Notes: generated by a model not told the origin, from the sequence alone. A stretch of 62,854 nt of DNA from Vitrella brassicaformis (GCA_001179505.1 CDMY01000158.1:118418-181271); one strand, 5' to 3'. Numbered from the stretch's first letter, positions 22,524 to 36,000 are shown. A program made the numbers and translations.

Positions 22524-24766
22524 GGCATACGTACAGCTGTTGGTTTTGATGTCGCAGTCCGCGGACTCTCACATCTGACGGCCGGACTCTGAAAGAGAAG
22601 ACACCACACACAAAATGACAGCAGCCGACACATACACATGACGTTCATCCCCCACGTGTGTTTGTGAGTATTGGTCTTACCATGCCCTCCATCCTCACCT
22701 GCCAGCTCCAGCCCTCTAAACAGGCGCTCCTCAGTCCCCTCCTCGTCCACCTGCCTCTCCGCCTCTCTCTCTCCCGCCTCCTCCCTCCCGGCCAGGCCGT
22801 CCGATGTGCCGGGCGACTCTCCCTCATCGGCTGTCTTGTTGGCGGTGTCGGCGCCCTCCTCTGCCGGCGACGCGTCTTCTCGCCTGACGTCCTTGACCAG
22901 CGGCTCCCCCACCATCCCCACACCCTCGACAACAAGCCCGTTGGTCTCGCCATGGCCTGACACATCACCGGCATCCTCGGTGGCTTGGTTGGGGTCGGCG
23001 AGAGGCGATGGGATGGATGCTCGTGTGGTGGTGCCCCAGTGGGCATCGAGAATGCGTTCCTCCATCTGCATCAGCCGCCCGTCCATGGTGACGAGGCCCT
23101 GGGGCAGCCGCTCCATCCGCTCCCACGGCATGGGCCTCACGCAGTCCACCACCAGCTCCCGCATCATCACTCCCACCTCTCTCGCCCACTCCATGCATGG
23201 CTCTGTCCGCAGGAAGAGCGATGGAGGCGTCGGTGCTGTTGACGCGCTCGACTGGGCGGGAGGTGGGAGGACCTTTGGCAGCCGATCGGCCCAGCTGAGG
23301 CCGTTCTCGATGGCCACTCGGAGGCGCAGCTGGTGGATGGTGCTGGGCTGCTCGGTGGTCTGGAAGGACTCGCGAATGCGCTCCATGTACTCCTGGAGTA
23401 CCTCCCCCATCAGCACAGAAAGGGCCTCCAGCCCCACGCCGAAGATGATGGCCGCCTCACCCACCCACATCTTGGCCTGGTCTGGTAGGTAGAGCCCCCT
23501 GTCCTGCAGCAGACGCAGCTGCTCCTCCAGCTTGCCCTCCAGCCGGTCCATCTCCCCCTCATCGGTGATGCCGCAGCCGCTCTCCCACCCATCGACCGAC
23601 ACGAAGTCGACCTCACTGTCCGCCTCCTGCTCGTGCCTCGTGGCGCGCTGCCCGGCCCATCCCTTGGCCAGCATCAGGGCGAACTCAGGTGCGTGGTGGT
23701 GTGGGGTGATGGTCCACAGGTTCTCGTCCTCTGTCTGGTCCTCCTCGCTGACGCTGGCCAAGACGGGCAGCCGACCGATGGTGTTGGGCAGCTGCTGGCT
23801 GGTCGGCTTGGCAGTGAGGGCGTGGCCCAGGTCGATCATGCGCAGCTCCTCGCATGCGATGCTGCTGTTGCTGTTGGTGACGGTGGGGGCCGGCTCGCGG
23901 ATGAGCAGCTCCTGCGGGTCTGCCGTGAGCCTGGCTGCCGGCTCAACCAGCCTGCCGTCCAGAGGGCCGACGACCGGTGGGATGCGCTGGAGCATGGGCA
24001 GCAGTGCATCGCTGGACATGTTGTCCTCGGCGAGGACGCCCAGCAGAATGGCCGCATTATGCAGCCGCACCATGCCCCGCAGCGCCCGCACCTGGATCAG
24101 GGCGACCTCCTTGAGCAGGGCCTGGATGTTGGGGCGATGCAGGTCGGCGCTCCTGCTGACGGCCGTGGTGATGGCAGCGCATTTGGCAGCGATGTCCTTG
24201 AAGTCGCCATACTTAGCTGAGTGAAATGCCAAACACACATACAGCACGGTCAGGGATGAGGGTGTTTCTGATCGATTGTTCAGTGCGAGTGTGCAGTGTG
24301 TGAGTGGCCTCGTCTTACTCATATCCAGCTTGGGCATCCGAATGGCGAACACCCTCTGCATGGCCGCGACCTCCTGCTGTGTGATGGGGACGTTGTTGGC
24401 CAGCGGCGACTTGAACATGGCTGTGGCGCCGTCGACGTCCGTGTGTGCGGCGAGGACGGGCAGGAAGGGCCTGTGGCCCTCAGGGATGCCGAGCTCCTCA
24501 CACTTGGCCGTCACCGCCTCCATCACGCGCCTCTCCTGGCAAAGCGCCAGCCACTTGAACTCCTCCACCTCCGACAGGCACGCGTGTTCTTCGATGCGCA
24601 CTGTCTTCCAGATGCTGTCGAGGGCATCCGTGGTGGTGAGGATGCTGGCGTTGTTGCCGCCACCGTGCTCGTTGATGAATCCGGACGGCGGGTTGGGCAG
24701 TGCGGCGCCGAACACGGGCGTCTGGTCCTCCTCGTTGACGCGCACCTCCTTCAACACGTGCAACAT
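22524..24766 (-). CDS. family A protein, copy 1 (unknown function)
   Basis: The start at 24766 gives MLHVLKEVRVNEEDQTPVFG, matching the N terminus of the other copies. An intron at 24217-24317 splits MPKLDMS from KYGDFKDIAAKC. The protein is mostly helical, with shared blocks SSIACEELRMIDLGH, TIGRLPVLAS, TITPHHHAPEFALML, DGWESGCGITDEGEMDRLEG, KMWVGEAAIIFGVGLEALSV, EPCMEWAREVG and RPMPWERMERLPQGL. These recur in the copies at 47169 and 58438 and in fragments at 21926 and 57350. After the shared region comes an acidic Glu/Gly-rich tail (about 22690-22950), then an intron at 22589-22680; the final exon is uncertain because it meets the broken copy. I recognise no known domain. Confidence 0.7.
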
Positions 24767-25427
24767 GATTCTCTCTCACGCCAACAAGGGGCAGCCGGCG
24801 GGCAGCCGCGCTGCTCTTCCTTGCAGACGGGTCAGCAGTCTGCATTTCAGCGCACACGCCAATTGCGGCGGCACAAAAATGGCATTACTGAGCGCTTCAC
24901 TTCACCTGCTCCTTACCTTGTCAGCCCTCAGCAGCTATGAAGCTGGAGATGGCGGCAGTCGTGTTCACGACGATGGTGAAGCGAAGAGGTGGAACTGTGC
25001 TGAAAGAGAGGTGTCGGAACGGCAGGAAGCACTGGATGGCACAGGATATTGCACAGGATGGCAATCCATCCTCCGAAAAAGAGTGGCAGTATCTCTCTGT
25101 CTCCACCAATTAGTTTCTCGCCCCAGAATTCTCGCCGCCGTCGGTTCGCGCTTTTGGAGTCAGGCGCACGTGATGATGTCATGTGCGCCGACTGATTAGC
25201 CTGCCATTTGAGTGAGCTGGCCATGACCCGCTTCCTCGCAGCTGATTGATATCAGGGGATCACAGTGGGATCATGGGGCCTCGTCAAGTAGCACACGGCA
25301 GGATCAGTTGTGAACACCACCATGGCACCCACACCATCCGCCTATACAGTCACTCACCACTAAACCACTAATACCCTTCTCTGCAGTACACGGCATACGG
25401 TGCAGCTCAGGAACGGCCGTGGGTCAC
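24767..25427. other. intergenic
   Basis: This is the promoter side of family A copy 1 and the 3' flank of the WDR24-like gene. I see no gene. Confidence 0.45.
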
Positions 25428-28400
25428 TCAGGGGACGGCCTGCAGCCTTTGGAATGAGGTGCTCGACACGAGCGGGAGGATGTGTGAGGGATGGCCGCCT
25501 ATGAGGGTCCTCGGGCAGCTCAGCCACAGGCCAGTCACGGCCTTGCCGCACACCGCACAAACATTCCGCTCCTTCATGCACTTGCGCTGCGCCGCGCCCG
25601 CCACACACAGACAAACACATGTGCTCGTGAGCCGGGCTGTGTGCCACGCACCGAAGGACGTGATGGACGGATGGATGCTTACGCAGTGAATGGGGTGTTT
25701 GTTGACGTGGTCTGAAGGGTTGATGGCGCTCTGGAGCGGGTCGTGCGATACACGGTCAGCGTCGATGGCCACGCCGCACTCTGAACACTTGATGACGGCC
25801 TGGGTATGCTCGCGACCTGCACCCACATACGAACCCTCGATGGGAGGGCGAGTAGCTTCTCTGTTCATGATCACACAGACGTACCCAGCTGTCTGATCTC
25901 CAGGAAGGGCGACATTTTGATGAAGCGAGCACACTCGACGTGAGACCTCAGACGACGGAGCAACTCTGACAAATACATGCAGACGGTGTGTGGTTCGTCC
26001 CACTGGCTGGGTGCTTTGTTCGCGCTTGCTCCCTCACCGATAATGCTCTTGCTCCAACGAATCAGCTCCTTGCGCCTAAAACACCACACATCGCGTTCGT
26101 CACACGTACTTGCAGCTGGGGCAATGAGCCAGTGAGTGTATCGACTGACCACTTCATTATGTCTTCATCGGTTGCCAGGTTGAGCATGAGTGTGAGGGCC
26201 GTGTGGGGGTCGTTTTGGCTGCGGAAATGAGCCACGGTGGAGGCGAACTCCTCACAACGACACCAATCCAACCATTTGGCTGCACAGACCGCCAGGACAC
26301 ACCACAGTACGGGTGCACACGTCTGCCCTCCATGTCAGTCAGACGTGCGTGCGTGTACCTATGCCGCCACTGTAGCCTTCGAAAGGAGAGGCTGGATACG
26401 TCAGGGAGCTCATCATGCCATCATCCACATCGGGGCCGTCCTCCTGCTGCCCCTCTGCTTCCTCCGATGACCGCTCAGCCACACCGGGATTCCCACCGGA
26501 TTCAGACGCCACCCCTCCCTCATATATCAGCTGTGCCTTGCTGCCCGCACCGAAGGAGAACACAATCGGCCCAGAGTCGCCCCTGCCGCCGTCATGCTGA
26601 CACCAGGCGAGTGACGGCAGCGCCTTGACGGGGTCCATCGAGTCATGGCAATCGTCAATGTCCACGGCTGACAGGGCGGCAGAGCGGCCAGGGGGACCAT
26701 TGGCGCGTCTCGCAAGTGAGGGCAGCAGGTTGACCACCGCATGGCACGTTGGAGCCTCAGTGCCGAGACTCATGTGGCGACATCCATCAACAGCAGGCAG
26801 ATCAGTTGATGGTGGAGGAGGAGAAGGTGCGCTCGCCTTGGGCGGCTGCAGTGTGGCCAGGAACGAGGGCGTCTGGCTGAGTGCGAGGGCGTGGGACGGC
26901 TGGAAGGGGTGTGTCGGGGTTGCAGGTGGGCTCTGGAAGAAGTCGGCCATAAGACGAAACGACTGCGCCTTGAGAGGATCTCCGGCCGTCTCGGCGACGG
27001 CCGCCCAGAGGTGGCATGCAGCGGGGCCAGCGAGGGCCCTCACCAACCGATCGCCCTCTCTGCACTGGGCAAACGCCACCGCAGCCTCACCAGCCCCCCC
27101 GTCAGACCGCAGAGTGGACCCCACATTCCATGCCGATCGGTCGCCGCCGGTTCTGTCGTCCTCTCTGGTGGCATGGGTCTTCTTGGCTTGTCTCCTCTTG
27201 CTGTCAGCCAGGTCACTCAACACCCACTCCAGCAGCTGACATTGCACCGACCGGGGCAGCTGGCCGCATAGCCGCTGCTGCTGAAGGGCAAGCAGCGCCA
27301 TGCCCGCTCGCGGGCCCCTGCCCTTGCCCTCGGGTGTCCTCGCCTGCCACTTGTGGAGCAGCTCCTTGGAGACAGCTTCCATCCACGGTGCGATCGCCGT
27401 CACCGGCACGTGGAAGAACATGGCTTCGTTAGGCAGACAGTCGACCGCAATGGCGTGCCGGAGATAATGCAGCGGGTCGGGGGCATAATGCTCGTCATAG
27501 TCGCCGTGAACATCCACTCTGGGCAGCGGCACCGTCAGGCACGACCGCACCGCCCGCGATATCGCGTCTCTCCTGACGTACGCCTGCATGCTGAAGTCCT
27601 GCGGTGTGGGGGCCAGGCCGGTGTCGAAGGTGAATCCCGTCCTCTCATAGTCTGGGATTGGGGAGGAGGTCCGCGGGGAGGTGTCTGCGGCGCACGTGAT
27701 GGGCGAGGGGCGGGGAACGGCGGTGGTCTGGATGGACAGGCGCTCGGGGGACCTGGGAGCGATGAAAGGGGGACACGTATCAACAGCCGGCGCCCACGCG
27801 ATCGACACAGCCCTGAGGAAAACACGCAGAGACCCTGATGAGCGCTCGGTGGGTTGGGGCGGTGAGTGTAGGCTGCCAACCTGGTGTGTCTGAGGGGCTG
27901 GTAGGCGTCTGCAATGTCATGTAGGATGACCCGACGATCGCTGCTGCACGAGACGAGGCGGTCGCTGTCGATCCAGATGAAGTCTTTGGCGGCCTCTGTG
28001 TGGCCCGTGAAGCTGTAGAGCGGCGAGTGCGGCGACGACAGCTCCCACACGTTGATGTTGGGGTCCATCACCGACGCACAACACGTCACCTGAGTGGGAT
28101 AACCAGGCCGCCAGCGGACGCAGCGGACGGGACTCACTGCACACACACACAGCCCAATGAAGAAATGAAAGGCAGTCAATAGGTCCAGACCCCTCATGCG
28201 TGTCAAGCTTGAGATCTCGTGCCGTACCCGTGCGCATGAAGGCGATGGCTCGGTTGTTTTTGCGTAGGTCCCAGATGTGAATGTTCTGGTCCCTCGACGC
28301 GGCCGCGAAGACGTTGGGGTCGTGGGGATTCCACCTGGCGGAGGTGACAGCCTGTGTGGAAACCAGATGGGACCTCTCACGCGTGTAGCCCTTCGAGCTG

Positions 28401-29707
28401 GGCGGGAAGGCCATGGCGACGTCATCCAACGACGATGAACTGCACCTGCAGATACGGAGCAACATGTGGAAATCGATGGGTCGGTCTCTCGGCTTGCTTG
28501 TTGTGTACCTGACGTCATAGAGCACAACGAATCCGTTCTCGAATGACGTGAGCATCTCGTGGTCCGAATGGCCGTCGTAGACACCATCCAAAGGCCGGCT
28601 CTGAAGATCTCTGAACAGAAAGGAGGCAGTGAGCATCGGGTATCGCATCGAGTGAATGTCATATCAGTGGGGCTTGCAGTGGTCAGCTGACCGTACGGCG
28701 ATTCTGTTCATGGTGTTGAATTCGCACGACTGCCTCACGGGTGCCGGGGAGTTCGCCTTGAGGTGCTCGCAGTCGAATATCTTGATGGCACCGTCAGAGA
28801 ACCCACACACCACCTACACACACAGACACACGGACACAGACACAGACACATCCAACCCATCAATGTGTGTGACCGTGTATGTCTGTTCCTCCCTCCCTCC
28901 CTGCCTCCCTGCCTCCCTGCCTCCCTGCCTGCCACCGTACCTGTGATGTGTTCCCGAGCCATTCGATGCAGTGGCCTGTCCGCGTGTGAGCTTGGAACTT
29001 GGGGCCCATGTCCCTGACGCCACACAACACAACGCATACACACCGGTGCGGTGCTTGGTCATCCACACCCGCATCGCATATGTCCTTCCCTGCTTCCTCC
29101 CTCCATCGCACATATACCATGATTTGCTGAGTTTCTCGTACTTGACGAATACAGAGAGCATGCCGTTGGTGGAAATGGCAGCGAATGCTGTGGGGCTGCG
29201 CCGCTTCCACGCCAGCCCATTGACATTGGTGTTGAACCGCCGCCTCTCCTTCAAGCTGTCCTTCTTGACGTCCAGGATGTGCAGCCGAGACCGGCCTCCC
29301 ACCGTCAGCAGGTTGTGGGGCAGCGGCGCACGGGTGGCCCACTGCCCGTCAGTCAACGTCATGCTCATGCTCCGCCCAGACGAGTCCAGTGAGCCTGGGT
29401 GGGACGGGTAGCAGGCAGAGATGCAGGACGGCTGATTCTGCCGCTCGAACTCAAACACCACCACAGGGGAGGACGATGGCCGGCCTAAGGCTCCTTCAGG
29501 TGTGCCGCTGGTGGGTGGTGCTGTGGGGTGGACCTGGTTCGCCTTGGCTGACGACGATCTTTTCCCACCATTGCGCGAGGATGCGCTGCTGGGTCGTGCG
29601 CTCCTCGTGACAGCGGGCGGCTGGGTGTCCTTGGGGCTGGAGAGCGGCGTGAAGAAGGCAGCGGCGGAAGAGGCAGACGGGGATGATGAACGAGCCGCTG
29701 TGGCCAT
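25428..29707 (-). CDS. WDR24-like GATOR2 subunit (WD40 repeats plus C-terminal zinc module)
   Basis: GATOR2 passes amino-acid signals to TORC1 at the lysosome or vacuole. Translation may begin at 29707 (MATAARSSSP) or six codons earlier. A disordered Ser/Pro-rich N terminus leads to WD40 blades: GGRSRLHILDV, GLAWKRRSPTAFAAIS, HCIEWLGN, ARWNPHDPNVFAAASRDQNI (then HIWDLRKNNRA), NINVWELSSPHSPLYSFTGH and DRLVSCSSDRRVILHDI. A long helical region follows (about 26300-27800), with a low-complexity insert. The C terminus has KCSECGVAIDADR and CAVCGKAVTGLWLSCP followed by GGHPSHI, the signature of the WDR24/WDR59 zinc module. The usual last CPxGC ligand pair is not visible before the stop at 25428, so the final exon may be misplaced or the module shortened. 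WDR59 is the main alternative. Confidence 0.75.
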
Positions 29708-30081
29708 GGCGATGATCTGCAGCACAGAGATGAGTGAGGATCGTGCACTGATTCATCCACCCATCCGCCTCGTACCTCACCTGCCTGGGTTCGTGTGCGT
29801 CACGGCAGCCAACAGAGCATCATGAAATCGTCGATGGATCCATGAATTCAGTGCCCACCAGCTGCATGTCCAGGCAGATCCCTTTGCTTTTTCCACACCT
29901 CCTTTTTGCGAGCTCAAGCTCGCGAGCAGATGCGAGCTTAGCCGAAGGCGCGAAAAGAGTTCTTCCTTCGGCAGTTTTGACCACTAAAGAGACCGTGACA
30001 GCGTCCCTTCACCACATCTTGCCATCTGGCATGACTGGGAGCACAACCGATGGTACCCGCATGACTTGAAGCGTGTGAATC
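29708..30081. promoter_or_regulatory. bidirectional promoter region, WDR24-like (-) and THOC2 (+)
   Basis: Two start codons face away from each other across ~370 bp. The middle holds GCGAGCTCAAGCTCGC (about 29908-29923), an imperfect palindrome that could be a protein-binding site; this is inference. Confidence 0.4.
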
Positions 30082-33000
30082 ATGTCACGGCGGTACTTCA
30101 TCAAGGGCCAGGCCTTCGACAGCTGCGCTGCGGCCGCCACAGAGAAGATCAAGGAGGTTGATGCGGCGCTCAAGGAGCTCGGCGACCCTCCCCAGCCCAG
30201 TGATGATGCAGCGCACTCCCAGGCCATCCGCGAGAGCCGCAAGGCGCTGATAGAGCTCTTCAACGAGGTGGTGCGGCTGGCCGTGTCCGAGGACAATGAC
30301 ATGAAGCCAGATCAGGCCTTGGAGCTGCTGCATCGGGCGATAGTTATGGAGGGCGGGCAGCAGAGACACCGGGTGATCTATGCCACGCTGTGCGAGGCGC
30401 TGACGGTGACTGGCTGGGCGGTGAAGCCAGTGACGGACAACAAGGGGAAGACGGTGGAGCCTGAAACGGGCGAGTGGCGGCGATACAAGACTCTCATCAA
30501 TGGCATCACCGACAGGGCCATTGTCCCCGCTGCGGTCAAGGGGGAGCTCGTCGACTCGTCGCTGATCGACCTGCTCAAGGGGAGGGCGGCAAAGCCGAGG
30601 CTCGGCACGTCACCGACACACATCTACTCCCTCTTCCGCGAGTCGACCGAGGGATACGCCAGAATCATCGACCTCATGGAGAACGCCATCAAGCCGCCAG
30701 CCATGTCACAGTCACACACAAGCCCGGCAGAGGGTGGCCTGAAAGATCCGGTTTGTGTGGAGTCGCTGTTTGGCCAGCTGGTGGTCATCAGCAGCTTCTT
30801 CGATCTCTGCAGCAAGCGCATCCTGGCCATCCTCCTGACCTATCTGGAGGCCAGTCTCGATGCGGCTGCCGGTGTCGCCGATGGGCAGGTCGTGGCGCTG
30901 CTTACGCTCATGGCGGCGTTCCCCAAGACACTCATCACAGACGTGGGCAACAAGCCAGGGAGGCAGGCGGGCGGGCGTCTCTGTGGGAACGATGCATGGT
31001 TGTTGTCTGTGTTGTTCTTTCTGTTGTCAGTGTGTGTGTTTCCATTTGGCGCACCAGCAGCACTTGAGCCCCGCGAGTCTCTTCCTCCGCCACCTGGCCA
31101 ACCGCATCCGCAAGATCCGTGCCAAGAGGGAAAGAGCCAGCAGGGGGGACGATGCGAGCGCCAAAAAGGACAACGGGAGCGACAAGGGCGAGGAGGGAGC
31201 CATCAAGGAGGACACACAGACAGACGACACCAAGGTGAGCAGCCGAAGATCCATAAGGGAAATGTGCCCGTATCCATCCGGCTTGATTGATGCCGTGGTG
31301 TGTTGTGTTGTGCGGCGTGTGTCCTGACAGGATGCGGCATGGCCTGATTATGATGGTCGGCGTCCGCTGCCGCACGTGTTGGTTCCCCCGACGGAGTCGT
31401 TTTTCACGGCGGTGGCGCTTCTGATCAGCAACGGGTGAGTTGACTTAGTCACGACAACAACACCAGACCGCTGTCGAGCCGCCACGAGCTAGCTCCGGGG
31501 TCTNNNNNNNNNNNNNNNNNNNNNNNNNNNNNNNNNNNNNNNNNNNNNNNNNNNNNNNNNNNNNNNNNNNNNNNNNNNNNNNNNNNNNNNNNNNNNNNNN
31601 NNNNNNNNNNNNNNNNNNNNNNNNNNNNNNNNNNNNNNNNNNNNNNNNNNNNNNNNNNNNNNNNNNNNNNNNNNNNNNNNNNNNNNNNNNNNNNNNNNNN
31701 NNNNNNNNNNNNNNNNNNNNNNNNNNNNNNNNNNNNNNNNNNNNNNNNNNNNNNNNNNNNNNNNNNNNNNNNNNNNNNNNNNNNNNNNNNNNNNNNNNNN
31801 NNNACCCCACCCTCACCGCACCGCCTCAGTATCTATCTATCTCATGAAGCCAAGCCCCATATGGATGGATGCCATTCCTTCCTTCCTTCCTTGGTGTGTG
31901 TGCCCTGCCTGCCTGCCTGCCTGCTTCCCTCCCTCCCTCCCCCCCTTCGTTTCCTCTCTAGCCTGGCGGATCTGGAGCGCATCTATCCTTTTCTGGATCC
32001 CCCCGACCACCATCTGCACCTGCTGCACCACCTCGTCATGTACCTCTATGCCAAGGAGGAAGAGCAGTACAGCTTCTCGACCACAGGCGCGCCGTCCGAC
32101 CGCAACTATCGGCTGTCGGCTGAGCTCAAGCCCGACGCCTCTCGCAGGACTGCAGACGCCGTGCGAGCGGCCACCGGTGGCAGGGGACCAGGAATGGTGC
32201 GGCTGCATCAAGGCCAAGGCCAGGACGATAGCAGCCGGCCATCCCCGGCCCCTTTGCGGTCCATGGGCAAGGGCGTCTACACGTCGCGCATCCCCACGCC
32301 CTTCTCCAAAGGCTCACCCTCCAGCAGGCATGACACTGCCGACACCGAGGCCATGCCCCTCACCCGCAATCCCGACGACTCATGGCCGGCGCCGCCAAGG
32401 GCACTCGTCGCAGCTGACAAGACTTCAGGACACCAGGGGGATCTGACGCGCTGTCTTCCCATCAATCTGGCGGATGCGACATTCCCCCACCCGGAGCAGC
32501 AGAAGGGCGGCGGAGGTGGTGGGCAGCAGTCCAAGCAAGCCGAGGAGCGGCCGAGGAGCGACCACCCCGACCGGTATATGAGGCTGGAGGGTGAGGTGGG
32601 GCTGCATCGGTCATTCGTCAAGGACGACCGACACAAGGGGCCGGTGGCCATGATGAAGGATGTCGCAAGCACCAGCAGCGGTGGCGGCGACAAGACTGGA
32701 GTGCGGGAGGAGAGCAAGATCGAGGAGGAGTTGTCGCTGGACGTCAAGCTGCTGCAGTCTCTCAAGTATGAGGAGCTGCCCCTCGACTACAACTACTGCG
32801 AGATGCTGGCCTTCGTCAACGCACTCCACTCCACCAAGCTGAGACTCATCGCCGCGCTCATCGACATCAACGCATGGCCCCTGGCCGAGGCCATGATCCA
32901 CCAGCTCACGCAGCCCGTGGACGGCTCGCCGCCCGAAGCTCCGCCGCTGTTTCCCGCCTTCATGCCCCTGATGCACCACGCCATCCGCAGCAGCTTCTTC

Positions 33001-36000
33001 CGCCTCATGAGGTGGGTCATCGACCCTCTCTACCAGCAAATACACCCACTCCGCGACATCAACCCACTCGCAAACAGACAGCCACGCGGCCCACGCAAGC
33101 AGGGCAAGTCGCTCCACGAGTACGGCCTTCAGCCGCCCGTCAAGGTGCCCTCCTGGTCGCCATTCTCGAATGTGACGCAAGACGAGGCGATGGGCGACGA
33201 CTCGATGGTGCAGGGAGTGCGGCAGTGCGAGAAATGGGAGGATCTGGCTGGAGTGCTGCCGATGCTGTACCATGCGGGGTATCTGCTGCACGGTGATGCG
33301 TCGCTGCTGACGATGGTCAACGGGGTGCTGCTAAAGGGAGTGGAGCTGGAGGGATCTGGCAAGACAGAGGACGGCGACACGGTGATGGGTGGGGCTGCTG
33401 ACGGCGGCCCCCAGGCGCCCCTGTTTGAGCTGCTGGTGGGTGAGGGACGCAAGGGGTGCGGTCTGGCGATCCATTGTGGGCTAACGGTGCCGGTTGGTTC
33501 CTCTCTCCCCGTCTGCTTCTTGCCTTTCAGGAGCCCCTCCTGCTGCATGTGTTGATGCCAGCTATGACCTACCTGCCGGCCAACTCGATGGTGTCTGAGG
33601 GCATATGGGAGCTCCTCAAGTGCCTCTCCACCGACAGACGATACGCTGTCTATGCTGACCTGATGAAGGCATATACCGAATTCCCCCTGGTGAATTAGCC
33701 ACTGATCCGCTTCTTGATGCCCCTCTCATCTCCTACTCTCCTGCGTGTCTGTCTGTGTGTCTGTGTGTCTGTGCAGAGCATCCAGTGGCATGGGACGAGC
33801 AAGATGGCGACGAGCCTCTTCAAGCGCATCGTGGCCAAGCAGCAGTCGGCCGCCCGCCAGTCAGGCGGCCCTTCGGGGGGCATGCAGCTCATGAGCATGG
33901 GCGGCGCTGCGGCAGACGCCATGGACGTGGATCTGGACATCGGCCCGCGGACGTCTGCTCACACGAGCAAGAACCTCCACAACTTGTTCTACCGCTACTG
34001 CGTGTGCAACCCCTTTCCAGTGTTCACGCTGGCCAACAAACAGGTCAAGATGGCGCCAAACATCATCCCCCACCTCGTCGAGACCACCAAGACCGTCACA
34101 GACTTCAGCGCTGATGCCGCCGTCTTCATCCTTACGTTCCTGTAAGCCCACACGGAAGCACCCCCGGAGGCCATGAGCCATCTATCATATGCCTCCATCC
34201 CCTACCCTGGTGCACCCCACCCCCCCCACATGTGATGCAGGCGTCTCGAGAGTGGCGAGGGTCGGGATGGTTTGTTGGAGGAGTGCGAGGCGGCGGGGCT
34301 CAAGATGCCGCAGGGCACCGCATTCCCGGCCATCTTCGAATGGAACGCAAAGTTCCTCAGAAAGTCAGGGAGGCAGAAACAAACCACAGACAAGACAGAC
34401 GCCCGTGGCGTGGATGGCACCACTCACAGCACCGCATTATTGTGTGGGATCTCTTCTCTGCAGGCACCCCAATGTCGATATCTTCCCCCTGCTCGTCTGC
34501 ATCATCCAGAAACTCGCCGAGAATGTAACTAACATGCACACACACACAGGCCTGCCACTAGATAGTCCTGGCGAGACGACCTGGACGCTTCTTACGATGG
34601 CCATGTGTGTCCCCTCCTACCTCTGTCTGCCTGCAGGACGTCTCGCTAGAACGGCTGCTGGTGCAGGAGGTGCTCAAGTACATGGGCGGCATCCCATTCG
34701 TAGAGCACACCAGCCTCAACGCTGAACAGATACGGGCGCAGGCCGGCGGGCCACTCCTGCGGTTCCACGCCCTCCAGACCCACCGCGACGGCCTGCCGTC
34801 AGACGCCGAGAACAAAGAGGTGGCTCGTCTGCTCCGCAAGGGCAAGGAGGCCCTCCTGCGGGCCCTCAACAAGTCGCAACTGCACCTCAACAACGCCTCA
34901 AGAGCGGCCAGCGCGGACTCAGGTGCTGCAGCAGTTGGGGCGGTGAGCAGCACGAGGAAGCGTCCCTTTGATGAGGTAGAGGCGGCCGTGGCAACCGAGA
35001 TCTCGACGGATGGGAAGCTGGTGGTGCCTTTGATCTACACGCTGGCTGGTCAGCTGAGTGGTGCCTTCTGGCCGTCGGCCAAGCAGCACCTGACAGCCCG
35101 TCTGTCGAGCGACAAGCGATATGCCGACTACGTCCGCAAGGCCGACCAGGTGCTCCGGACGCTGGGCGGGCTCGGTGACGACGCCCACATGTGCCTCCAG
35201 GGGCTGTGCGAGTTCCTCGCCGACAACACCAACGTCAACGCACATCCAATGTTGCCACACCAACAGCCACAGCCACACCCACACCCACAGCACACACACA
35301 AGGGCGGCCAACAGGCAAAGGTCAGGGCGGGCAAGAGGGGCAGCGGCGCCGCATTCGAGACCGACTATGCGGAGCTGTGTCCGACCTTCGGTCGGCTGCT
35401 GGCCTACATGGAGGTGGAGGAGGCTTTCAGAGTCGTGCGACCGTCTCTCCCGCCATACCCCCTGGTTGACAAGCACGACAGCATGGAGGTCGACGGCTCC
35501 CTGGCACAGAAGAAGAGAGACGATGGCGAGGCGGTGTTGGAGGGCATCGGGGCCATGGTCGGCGCCCATTTTGCCGCTGAGCAGGCCGCTCCCGCATCGT
35601 CTGTCCCCCCGGCAGCTGACGCCGCCCCCACCCAAGACCGCAGCAAGAGAAGAAAGACTGACGCGCAGCACGAGGAGCAGCAGCCCCAGGCCAAATCCGG
35701 CAAGCGGAAAGCTGAGGGAGAGGCCGACTCGCCCCCGCCGCCCAAGAAGACGTCACAGGCCGCTGACAGTACCACTGGCGATGGCGACAAGGACATGGTG
35801 GCGGGGGCGTTTCCCCGTCCGTGGCTGGCCATGCGGGGTCAGTTGCTGGCCTGGCGCAAGGAGGAGGGCTGTGTGAGGAGGGGAGGAGTGGGTGGGGGCT
35901 GGCTGGAGGGCTTCACGATGGACCTGTACCTGACCTTCTGGCGCCTGGACTGGAGCGACATGCTGGTGCCAAAGGACGTCTATGACGCCACACTGCAGCA

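Noticed and set aside
22671-23492. Plus-strand open frame of 273 codons opposite family A copy 1
   Set aside because: The minus strand matches two other copies of family A block by block; the plus frame is Ser-rich and matches nothing.
28868-28940. CCCTCCCTGCCTCCCTGCC tract as a regulatory element
   Set aside because: It lies in an intron of the WDR24-like gene and resembles the simple repeats found in many introns here.
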